Positions 1 to 6,294 of a DNA stretch of 39,037 nt are shown here, in pieces. The notes under the pieces were generated by a model. The model ran no database searches. It saw nothing but the letters and a program-made list of their open reading frames with translations, and was not told the origin of the DNA. Where the stretch lies: assembly GCF_020564935.1 (NCBI RefSeq), contig NZ_JAJCXB010000062.1:1-39037 (forward strand). The letters run 5' to 3'. Every line of letters begins with the position of its first letter. The first letter of the stretch is position 1. This stretch comes from Streptomyces pinistramenti (GTDB taxonomy: Bacteria; Actinomycetota; Actinomycetes; Streptomycetales; Streptomycetaceae). The translations under genes and the position numbers were made by a program.

Positions 1-310
1 CGGGCGCTTCCCTTCGGTCTTGCGTTTCCGACTCTATCAGATCCTCGCGGTCCCGATTTTCGCCGGTGCGATCCGGCCTCTCGGCCTTTTCGCGTTTCCA
101 ACCTTACCAGATCCGTTTCCGTCTCCGTCTCCGGCCCCCCGTTGGAGCGGGGTTGGCCTTCCAGCTTTCACTTTCCGGCCTTTCCGACTCTATCAGATCC
201 GATTCTCGCCGTTTCCGGTCCGAATTCATTTCCGATTCCCCGTCGGAGGGGGTCTCGCTGCGCCTTTCGGCGTGGTCACTACTTTAGCGGAATTCCTCGG
301 TGACTCATAA
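1..310 (-). promoter_or_regulatory. Probable tandem promoter region of an rRNA operon (16S gene off the left edge)
   Basis: Read on the minus strand, this stretch holds several -10-like boxes in a shared context: TAGAGT at 36-31 and at 192-187, a degenerate TAAGGT near 106-101, and TAAAGT at 286-281. The two TAGAGT boxes sit in identical 20-bp copies of GGATCTGATAGAGTCGGAAA. The motif 'CTGATAGAGTCGGAAACG' resembles the leader/promoter region upstream of Streptomyces 16S genes, which carry up to four tandem promoters. The -35 boxes are poor, as is common there. No convincing ORF covers the region. The rRNA assignment is from memory of the family and the 16S gene is not in view. Confidence 0.6.
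25..200. repeat. Dispersed 20-bp direct repeats in the left-edge promoter region
   Basis: TTTCCGACTCTATCAGATCC occurs at 25-44 and, identically, at 181-200. A third copy at 95-114 matches 16 of 20 positions. Spacings are 70 and 86 bp. On the minus strand each copy contains the -10-like box of the proposed tandem rRNA promoters, so the repeats are probably duplicated core promoters and not a mobile repeat. Confidence 0.75.
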
Positions 311-325
311 TCGAGCCGCGGTCCG

Positions 326-345
326 AATTTCGGCATGCCGAAATT
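326..345. promoter_or_regulatory. Perfect 20-bp palindrome, possible operator
   Basis: AATTTCGGCATGCCGAAATT is its own reverse complement over all 20 bases, with AT-rich arms in an otherwise GC-rich region. It lies just upstream of the outermost minus-strand -10 box (286-281) and about 160 bp upstream of the trp leader peptide. A dimeric regulator site is the simplest reading. A cruciform or terminator role is less likely because no T-run follows. The bound factor is unknown. Confidence 0.45.
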
Positions 346-502
346 GTTCCCGGTGAGGAGTCGTGCAGTAGTGGTGTGCCGCGAAGCGGCGGATGGCTGC
401 CGTGGGGCCGGTTGGCTCCGTGGCAACTCGGAGAACACTACACGAGCCCCTCAGGTGCTTCAAACCCGTGCCGGGCAGGGCTTTCGGCGGTACGTTGGGC
501 CC

Positions 503-544
503 ATGAATCCGCATGCGCACGTACAGCAGTGGTGGCTCGCCTGA
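503..544 (+). CDS. Trp leader peptide of the trpS attenuator (13 aa)
   Basis: ATG at 503 opens a 13-codon ORF, MNPHAHVQQWWLA, with a TGA at 542-544. The tandem TGG TGG at 530-535 gives two Trp codons in thirteen, an extreme enrichment for this rare residue. It sits 156 nt upstream of trpS in the same direction and is followed directly by mutually exclusive hairpins. Ribosome stalling on these codons when charged tRNA-Trp is scarce would report tryptophan supply or TrpRS inhibition. Auxiliary trpS genes in Streptomyces are known to be controlled by ribosome-mediated attenuation. The Shine-Dalgarno sequence is weak. Confidence 0.85.
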   Translation: MNPHAHVQQWWLA

Positions 545-600
545 CGGCGGCCGACCACCAGCGCATGTATGACCACGGCCGCCGCTTCGGCGGCCGTTCG
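530..600 (+). promoter_or_regulatory. Ribosome-mediated transcription attenuator of trpS
   Basis: Segment 3 (575-584, ACGGCCGCCG) pairs perfectly over 10 bp with segment 4 (588-597, CGGCGGCCGT) to form a terminator hairpin with a 3-nt loop. Segment 2 (545-553, CGGCGGCCG) is identical to the first nine bases of segment 4, so it competes for segment 3 as an antiterminator. The Trp codons (530-535, TGGTGG) can pair with CCACCA at 555-560 as a pause hairpin. A ribosome stalled at the Trp codons leaves segment 2 free, while one that reaches the stop at 542-544 masks it. No long T-run follows, which is usual for Streptomyces terminators. Confidence 0.85.
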
Positions 601-700
601 CGTATCTCCATCCCGCAGCCGGCCGGCGAGGTCCGGCGGTCCCGACGCGTGGCGCCCGCAGGGGCGGACGCACGGTGCGTAAGCACGGGAAAGGGACGAG

Positions 701-1705
701 ATGGCGGGGAAGCGGATTTTTAGCGGTGTGAAGCCGACGGGGCATCTGACGCTGGGGAACTATCTGGGGGCGATGCGCCGCTGGGCCGATGAGGACCAGC
801 ACCGTGCGGACGCCGTGTTCTGTGTGGTGGACCTGCACGCGCTGACCGTCGAGCACGATCCGGCGCGGGTGCGGCGGCTGAGCCGGCAGGCGGCGACGCT
901 GTTGCTGGCGACGGGGCTGGATCCGCAGCGGTGCACGGTGTTCGTGCAGAGCCATGTCGACGAGCACGCGCGGCTGTCGTACCTGATGGAGTGCACGGCG
1001 TCGGACGGCGAGATGCGGCGGATGATCCAGTACAAGGAGAAAGCCGCGGGTGCGCAGGCGCGCGGGGAGGGGGTGCGGCTGTCGTTGCTGACGTATCCGG
1101 CGCTGATGGCGGCGGACATCCTGGCGTACGGGACGGACGAGGTGCCGGTCGGGGAGGACCAGGCGCAGCATCTGGAGCTGGCGCGGGACCTGGCGGTACG
1201 GTTCAACCGGCGCTACGGGCCGACGTTCGTGGTGCCGAAGGCCATCCATCCGACGGTGGCGGCGCGGGTGATGGATCTGCAGGAGCCTGTGTCGAAGATG
1301 GGGAAGTCGCAGGCCAGGACCGCGGGGATCGTTTTTCTGCTGGACGAGGCGGAGACGGTCCGTAAGAAGGTGATGCGGGCGGTGACCGATGCGCACGCGG
1401 ATGTCGTGTACGACCGGGCCGAGCGGCCCGGGGTGGCGAATCTGCTGGATGTGCTGGCGGCCTGCTCGGGCGGTGATCCGCAGGCGCTGGCGGGTGCGTA
1501 CGGCTCGTACGGGGCGTTGAAGAAGGACACGGCCGAGGCGGTGGTGGAGCTGTTGCGTCCGGTGCGGGAGCGGCATGCGGAGCTGGCGGCCGATCCGGGG
1601 TACGTCGATGCGGTCCTGCGGGCGGGGGCGGCGCGGGCCCGTGAGCTGGCGCGGCCGCGGGTGGATGCGGCGTATCGGGCGGTGGGGCTGCTGCCTGCGG
1701 TGTGA
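701..1705 (+). CDS. trpS: Tryptophanyl-tRNA synthetase, auxiliary (TrpRS1-like) type
   Basis: Charges tRNA-Trp with tryptophan in the cytosol. The 334-aa class I synthetase has a HIGH-like TGHLTLGN at residues 13-20 and KMGKS in place of KMSKS near residue 203. The segment around GEDQAQHLELARDLA is the conserved family core. The usual Gln of the 'GxQP(T/S)G' motif is Lys (GVKPTG, residue 11). Length is normal for bacterial TrpRS. ATG at 701 follows GGGACGAG. The attenuated leader (503-597) implies induction when TrpRS activity is low, matching the inducible, indolmycin-resistant second TrpRS known in Streptomyces. Resistance is inferred from type, not shown here. Confidence 0.93.
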   Translation: MAGKRIFSGVKPTGHLTLGNYLGAMRRWADEDQHRADAVFCVVDLHALTVEHDPARVRRLSRQAATLLLATGLDPQRCTVFVQSHVDEHARLSYLMECTASDGEMRRMIQYKEKAAGAQARGEGVRLSLLTYPALMAADILAYGTDEVPVGEDQAQHLELARDLAVRFNRRYGPTFVVPKAIHPTVAARVMDLQEPVSKMGKSQARTAGIVFLLDEAETVRKKVMRAVTDAHADVVYDRAERPGVANLLDVLAACSGGDPQALAGAYGSYGALKKDTAEAVVELLRPVRERHAELAADPGYVDAVLRAGAARARELARPRVDAAYRAVGLLPAV

Positions 1706-1714
1706 AGAGGAGGA

Positions 1715-1743
1715 GAGGAGAGGGGATCTTGTCCCCTCTCCTT
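1715..1743. terminator. Bidirectional terminator between trpS and proC
   Basis: An 11-bp perfect stem (1716-1726 with 1732-1742), extended by a G-T pair, with a 5-nt TCTTG loop lies between the convergent trpS and proC stops. It can serve both strands. Confidence 0.8.
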
Positions 1744-1760
1744 CATCGCTGCGGGTGGGG

Positions 1761-2570
1761 TCAGCCGTTGCCGGAGGCGAGTTCGCGGCTGCGGTCGCGG
1801 GCGGCTTCCAGTGCGGCGAGCATGGCGGCGCGGACGCCGTGGTTCTCCAGTTCGCGGATGGCGTTGATGGTGGTGCCGGCCGGGGACGTGACGTTCTCCC
1901 GGAGCGTGACCGGGTGTTCGCCGCTGTCGCGGAGCATCACGGCGGCGCCGACCGCGGCCTGCACGATGAGGTCGTGGGCCTTGTCGCGGGGCAGGCCGAG
2001 CAGGATGCCGGCGTCGGTCATCGCCTCGACGAGGAAGTAGAAGTAGGCCGGTCCCGAGCCGGAGAGTGCGGTGGCCGCGTCCTGCTGGGTCTCCGGTACC
2101 CGCAGGGTCTTTCCGACGCCGGAGAAGATTTCCTCGGCGCGGGTGAGGTGGTCGCCGGTGGCGTGGGTGCCGGCCGAGATGACGGACATCGCCTCGTCCA
2201 CGAGGGCGGGGGTGTTGGTCATGACGCGGACGACGGGGGTGCCGGCGGCCAGCCGTTCCTCGAAGAAGGCGGTGGGGATGCCGGCCGCGCCGCTGATGAC
2301 CAGGCGGTCGGCGGGGACGTGCGGCGCCAGCTCGTCCAGGAGGGCGCCCATGTCCTGCGGCTTGACGGTGAGGATCAGGGTGTCGGCGGCCTTGGCGGCC
2401 TCCGCGTTGCCGACCGCTTCGACGCCGTAGCGGGAGCGCAGCTGTGCGGCGCGCTCGGAGCGGCGCGCGGTGACCAGCAGGTCGCCGGGTGCCCAGCCGC
2501 CTCGGATCATGCCGCTGAGCAGGGCTTCGCCGATTTTGCCGGTGCCGAGTACTGCGACCTTCTGGGCCAT
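1761..2570 (-). CDS. proC: Pyrroline-5-carboxylate reductase
   Basis: Last step of proline synthesis: NAD(P)H-dependent reduction of 1-pyrroline-5-carboxylate to L-proline in the cytosol. The 269-aa protein has an N-terminal Rossmann motif (VLGTGKIGEALLSG, residues 7-20). The C-terminal helical dimer domain carries the family signature around ALSGSGPAYFYFLVEA and the segment with TSPAGTT near residue 230. Length is typical. ATG at 2570 is chosen because the protein then starts directly before the Rossmann strand. The Shine-Dalgarno is weak. It is convergent with trpS and shares the terminator at 1715-1743. Confidence 0.95.
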   Translation of the reverse strand: MAQKVAVLGTGKIGEALLSGMIRGGWAPGDLLVTARRSERAAQLRSRYGVEAVGNAEAAKAADTLILTVKPQDMGALLDELAPHVPADRLVISGAAGIPTAFFEERLAAGTPVVRVMTNTPALVDEAMSVISAGTHATGDHLTRAEEIFSGVGKTLRVPETQQDAATALSGSGPAYFYFLVEAMTDAGILLGLPRDKAHDLIVQAAVGAAVMLRDSGEHPVTLRENVTSPAGTTINAIRELENHGVRAAMLAALEAARDRSRELASGNG

Positions 2571-2870
2571 CGTTCGGGTCCGCCTTTCCGCTGCGCTGGG
2601 CTTTTCCCGGCCATCCTCGCATCGTGCGGGCGGTGGGCGGGGCGGGGGCGGACGGCGGTCGGGAAGGGCTTCGGCGGGGAGGGGAACTTCTGCGGGAGGA
2701 GGCCCGGGGCGTGATCGGGACGTGCCGTTGCGGCGGAATTGACCGTAAGGTCGTGGGGCTCGTGATCACCGACGGCACGAGTGGTGGGCGCGACCGTCAA
2801 CGGCAGCACCGGTCGCCCGCGTCACCCCGACCGGCCGACCGCCCGCCCAGCGCCCGACCCCAGGAGTCCC
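2571..2870. other. Intergenic region between divergent proC and the M1 peptidase
   Basis: No supported gene in these 300 bases. A possible forward promoter is TTGACC at 2739-2744 with TGATCA at 2763-2768 (18-bp spacing). The segment GACCGTAAGGTC at 2741-2752 is a short inverted repeat overlapping that -35 box. Both are weak calls. Confidence 0.3.
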
Positions 2871-4280
2871 GTGAATCCCCGGCCCCTCCGCTACTGCGGT
2901 GCGACCGCTGTCCTGTCCGTTGCCCTGCTGCTGTCCTCCTGCACGAGCGGGGCGGTGGCCGTCAAGGGGACGGCGGGCGCGGGCGGGGTCGGCGATCCGC
3001 TGTTCCCCGCGCTCGGCAACGGCGGCTACCGGGTCAGCCACTACGGGCTCGATCTCGCCTACGACGTGCCGAAGCGGCACCTCGACGCGACCGCGAAGAT
3101 CACTGCCCGCGCGGCCGAGAACCTCAGCTCCTTCAAGCTCGACCTCCGGGGCCTGAAGGTCTCCGGCGTCCGCGTGGACGGTGAGGAGGCCGCCTTCAGC
3201 CGCAAGGGACACAAGCTGACGGTCCGGCCCGCGCAGGTGCTGAGGAAGGGTGCCGCGTTCCGTACGACCGTCGAATACAGCGGCGTGCCGCAGGAGATGA
3301 CGGATCCGGACGGTGCGACGGACGGGTGGGTGAAGACGGCGGACGGCGCGTTCGTGTCCGGCGAGCCCGCCGGGGCCATGACGTGGTTCCCCGGCAACAA
3401 CCACCCGTCGGACAAGGCCGCCTACGACTTCCGGATCACCGTCCCGGAGCGCTACACCGCGGTCGCCAACGGGGAGCTGCGGTCGAAGAAGACCGCCAAG
3501 GGGCGCACGACGTACGACTGGCACTCGGCCGAGCCGATGGCGACGTACCTCGCCACCGCCACCATAGGGACGTTCGACGTCCGCCAGTCCCGCACGCCCG
3601 ACGGGCTGCCGCTGTACGTCGCGGTGGATCCGAAGGAGGCGGCGGCGAGCGAGGAAGCGCTGGACCAGCTGCCGGACATCCTGGAATGGGCCGGCAAGCT
3701 GTTCGGCGACTACCCCTTCTCCTCGGCCGGCGCGATCGTCGACCACACGCCGCCGCGGATCGACTGGATTGCGCTGGAGTCGCAGACGAAGCCGGTCTAC
3801 GCAGGCGCGCCGGACGCCGAGACGGTGGTGCACGAGACGGCCCACCAGTGGTTCGGCGACTCGGTGACCCCGAAGACCTGGGCGGACACCTGGCTCAACG
3901 AGGCGTTCGCGACCTACGCCGAGTGGCTGTGGGAGGAACACGAGGACGGCCGCACGCCCCAGGAGCGGTTCGACGAGCTGTACGAGACCGACCAGGACGA
4001 CAAGCTCTGGGAGTTCCCGCCCGGCTACCCCGAATACGCCGAGAACGTGACGGAGCTGCCGATCTACGACCGCGGCGCGATGGTCCTCCAGCAGCTGCGC
4101 AACGCCGTCGGCGACAAGACGTTCTTCGGCATCCTCAAGTCCTGGCCCGCCGAGTACCGGCACGCCAACGCCGGCACGAAGGACTTCATCGCCTTCTGCC
4201 AGGAGCGCACGGACGAGGACCTGACCGACCTCTTCGACGACTGGCTGTACGGGGAGGGGCGGCCGGAGTGGGAGTACTGA
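2871..4280 (+). CDS. M1 family zinc metallopeptidase, lipoprotein
   Basis: Predicted extracellular aminopeptidase anchored to the membrane by lipid. GTG at 2871 is preceded by AGGAG at 2862-2866 and gives a signal peptide ending in the lipobox LSSC (about residue 22). The 469-aa protein carries the zinc site HETAH (residues 321-325) and the third ligand Glu in WLNEAFATY (Glu344), which fits the HEXXH-x18-E pattern of gluzincins. The N-terminal beta domain and catalytic domain are present, but the long C-terminal helical domain of PepN-type enzymes is absent, so this is the short M1 form. The gene stands alone between divergent proC and a convergent methyltransferase. Substrate is unknown. Confidence 0.9.
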   Translation: MNPRPLRYCGATAVLSVALLLSSCTSGAVAVKGTAGAGGVGDPLFPALGNGGYRVSHYGLDLAYDVPKRHLDATAKITARAAENLSSFKLDLRGLKVSGVRVDGEEAAFSRKGHKLTVRPAQVLRKGAAFRTTVEYSGVPQEMTDPDGATDGWVKTADGAFVSGEPAGAMTWFPGNNHPSDKAAYDFRITVPERYTAVANGELRSKKTAKGRTTYDWHSAEPMATYLATATIGTFDVRQSRTPDGLPLYVAVDPKEAAASEEALDQLPDILEWAGKLFGDYPFSSAGAIVDHTPPRIDWIALESQTKPVYAGAPDAETVVHETAHQWFGDSVTPKTWADTWLNEAFATYAEWLWEEHEDGRTPQERFDELYETDQDDKLWEFPPGYPEYAENVTELPIYDRGAMVLQQLRNAVGDKTFFGILKSWPAEYRHANAGTKDFIAFCQERTDEDLTDLFDDWLYGEGRPEWEY

Positions 4281-4294
4281 GGCGGGCCGGGCGC

Positions 4295-5128
4295 TCAGCC
4301 CCCGTGCGGCGCCGGGCCTGACGGCCGCCGGGCGAGCGTGAGGTGCACCGCGTACGCCTCCTCCACGATGCCGTCGGGGAAGACCTCCAGCAGCGCCGCG
4401 CGTTCGTCCTCCAGGACGGGGGCGCTCGCGGCGGGGCCGATCGTGGCGAAGCAGGAGCGGCTGCCGAGCATGGCGAGATGGGTCTCGACGGGAATCCGGC
4501 GCGTCCAGTGCAGCGTCCGCAGGGCGGGCCGCAGTCCGAGGCGGCGGATCAGGTCGGGTGCCTGGTGTGCGACGTCGTGCCGGTGGTAGCCGGGCAGCCG
4601 GCGGACGAGCCGGTCCTCCTGCTCGGCGGCCCAGGGGACGTCCGGATCGGGGACGTTCCACCACAGGGCCAGGGCGCCGCCGGGCCGCAGCACCCGCAGG
4701 GCCTCGGGAACGGACCGCGTCCGGTCGGTCCAGTGCCAGGATTGCGCGTAGCAGACGAGGTCGAAGCCCGCGCCGCCGGAGAAGGGCAGTGCGTCGCCGA
4801 GCGCGCGGACCAGCGGGACGCCGGGGTGTGCGGCCCGCAGTTCGGCGGCCATCCCGGCCCCCGGCTCCACCGCCACCACCCGGGCGCCGCGCGCCGCCAG
4901 CAGCCCCGTCGAGATGCCGGTCCCGGCGCCGACGTCCAGCACCCGCGCCCCGGACAGCGGCCGTCCCGACAGCTCCTCGACCGCGTCGAAAAGCTCCGGC
5001 GGATACCCGGGCCGCGCCGCCGCGTACTGCGCGGCGACGGCATCGAACGACCTGGCCGGCGTCACCGGATCCGGCGCCCGGCGGGCCTCGGACGTCATCG
5101 GGCGCCGGTGCGAGGAGGAAGACGGCAT
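4295..5128 (-). CDS. Class I SAM-dependent methyltransferase
   Basis: A 277-aa Methyltransf_11-type enzyme. Motif I VLDVGAGTG (about residues 63-71) binds S-adenosylmethionine. Acidic motif II (VVAVEPGAGM) and the post-I region (FDLVCYAQSWHW) follow in the usual order. The N-terminal FDAVAAQYAAARPGYP is typical of a widespread actinobacterial subgroup. The substrate cannot be told from sequence. ATG at 5128 has GGAG very close to it; an ATG at 5098 is an alternative start. The stop lies 15 nt from that of the convergent M1 peptidase. No partner gene indicates a pathway. Confidence 0.85.
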   Translation of the reverse strand: MPSSSSHRRPMTSEARRAPDPVTPARSFDAVAAQYAAARPGYPPELFDAVEELSGRPLSGARVLDVGAGTGISTGLLAARGARVVAVEPGAGMAAELRAAHPGVPLVRALGDALPFSGGAGFDLVCYAQSWHWTDRTRSVPEALRVLRPGGALALWWNVPDPDVPWAAEQEDRLVRRLPGYHRHDVAHQAPDLIRRLGLRPALRTLHWTRRIPVETHLAMLGSRSCFATIGPAASAPVLEDERAALLEVFPDGIVEEAYAVHLTLARRPSGPAPHGG

Positions 5129-5182
5129 GACTCCAGCCTGCCCCTCCGGGCGCCCTGCGTACAGAGGGGTGTCCGGCCGCCG

Positions 5183-5743
5183 CTACCGCCGCTTCTTCCC
5201 CTTCGGCCTGGGCTTCTTGGCGGCCGGGTTGCCGGTGCGGGAGGTGCGGCGGCGTTCGTGGCGTTCGCAGGCCGCGGTGTATTCGGCACGGCGGAGTTTT
5301 TCGCCGGGGGCCTCGATCAGGCTGCGGCAGAAGTAGGCGAGCAGCGAGCCGATGAAGCCGATCAGCAGCAGGCTCTGGGCGGATTTGTCGGCGGCGCTGT
5401 CCGATGACGGCGCGGGCCGCCGGACGTACCCCTCCCAGGTGCGGCGGAACGCCAGCGCGCTGCAGACCGCGAAGCCGACGAAGACCAGGAGGCTGACGAA
5501 CGGGCCGACATCGCCGAACTCGACCCCCTGGAACGCGAAGCGGACAACGAGCGCGCCGATCAGCGCGAGAAGCAGCGAACCGACCGCGACCCCGGCCCTG
5601 CGCAGGGCGTAGCCGCGGTCGTGGCGGACCCAGCTGGTGCCGAAGAAGCGGATCTCTTCCGGTTCGGGCCCGCCCTGGTCCTGGCCGCCGTGCTCGGTGC
5701 CGTCCCGCTCCGTGCCGCCCGGTGGCGTCTGCTCGTCGCTCAT
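5183..5743 (-). CDS. Conserved membrane protein, unknown function
   Basis: A 186-aa protein with an acidic, Gly-rich N-terminus and two close hydrophobic segments (AGVAVGSLLLALIGALVVRFAF and FVSLLVFVGFAVCSALAF). A third segment follows near residue 130 (LLLIGFIGSLLAYF), and the tail is strongly basic (PAAKKPRPKGKKRR). I do not recognise a named family. ATG at 5743 is preferred over an upstream ATG because GATAAT lies at 5756-5751, only 7 nt before it, which suggests a leaderless transcript. The basic tail may face the cytoplasm and contact nucleic acid or the membrane; this is speculation. Confidence 0.75.
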   Translation of the reverse strand: MSDEQTPPGGTERDGTEHGGQDQGGPEPEEIRFFGTSWVRHDRGYALRRAGVAVGSLLLALIGALVVRFAFQGVEFGDVGPFVSLLVFVGFAVCSALAFRRTWEGYVRRPAPSSDSAADKSAQSLLLIGFIGSLLAYFCRSLIEAPGEKLRRAEYTAACERHERRRTSRTGNPAAKKPRPKGKKRR

Positions 5744-5782
5744 GTCACCGATTATCCCCGGCGGCAACGGCTCCGGCCCGGC

Positions 5783-6124
5783 TCAGGTCATGCAGCGCTG
5801 CGCCACGAAGCCGTCACTGCCCGTCCGCACGTAGCTGTCGGAGATGTACTGGCCCGGCCCGATGTTGTCCCAGATGTTCGAGGTGCCGTACGGGCCGACG
5901 ACCCACTGTCCGTACCGCTGGCAGAGGATCCGGACGCGCGCGCCGTCCGGCAGGTGCCCGACGACCGGCGTGTTGGTGCCCGCGCCTTCGCGGACGTTCA
6001 CGCGGTAGCCGGGTGCGAGTGGATACGTGACCTGCTGGGTGGCCAGGGTGCCGACGGCGGCTGCGCCCGCTTCGTCCTCGTCCTGCGTCGCGGCATGGCC
6101 GAGCTGGTCCTGTGTGCTGCTCAT
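5783..6124 (-). CDS. Small SH3-like domain protein
   Basis: A 113-aa protein. After a polar N-terminus (about 30 residues), the segment GYRVNVREGAGTNTPVVGHLPDGARVRI matches the bacterial SH3 (SH3_3) pattern of 'N-V-R-x-G-x-x-x-x-x-x-v-g-x-l-x-x-G', a fold often used to bind cell-wall peptides. The C-terminal part has a conserved-looking IWDNIGPGQYISDSYVRTG. No signal peptide is visible with the start at 6124, which is supported by a GGGGGAG ribosome site. A longer frame to 6241 exists but lacks a site. It is divergent from the kinase gene. Function and location are uncertain. Confidence 0.75.
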   Translation of the reverse strand: MSSTQDQLGHAATQDEDEAGAAAVGTLATQQVTYPLAPGYRVNVREGAGTNTPVVGHLPDGARVRILCQRYGQWVVGPYGTSNIWDNIGPGQYISDSYVRTGSDGFVAQRCMT

Positions 6125-6294
6125 GTGTTCTCCCCCGTGGAAAACGTGCACCGTTCGGTGCACTGTTGCGCGCCGCCCGTTCCGGGCCGCGCGTCCTGCA
6201 ACGCGCACGCTAGCAAGCCTCGTTCGTCTCGCACGTGTCATCGACTAGGCTCCGCGCGTCGCACCTGCGACCGAATCTCACGGGGGTGGAATCG

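Noticed and set aside
305..1576. 423-codon ORF on the minus strand opposite trpS
   Set aside because: Arg/His/Pro-rich shadow of the trpS coding frame, typical of GC-rich DNA, with no domain.
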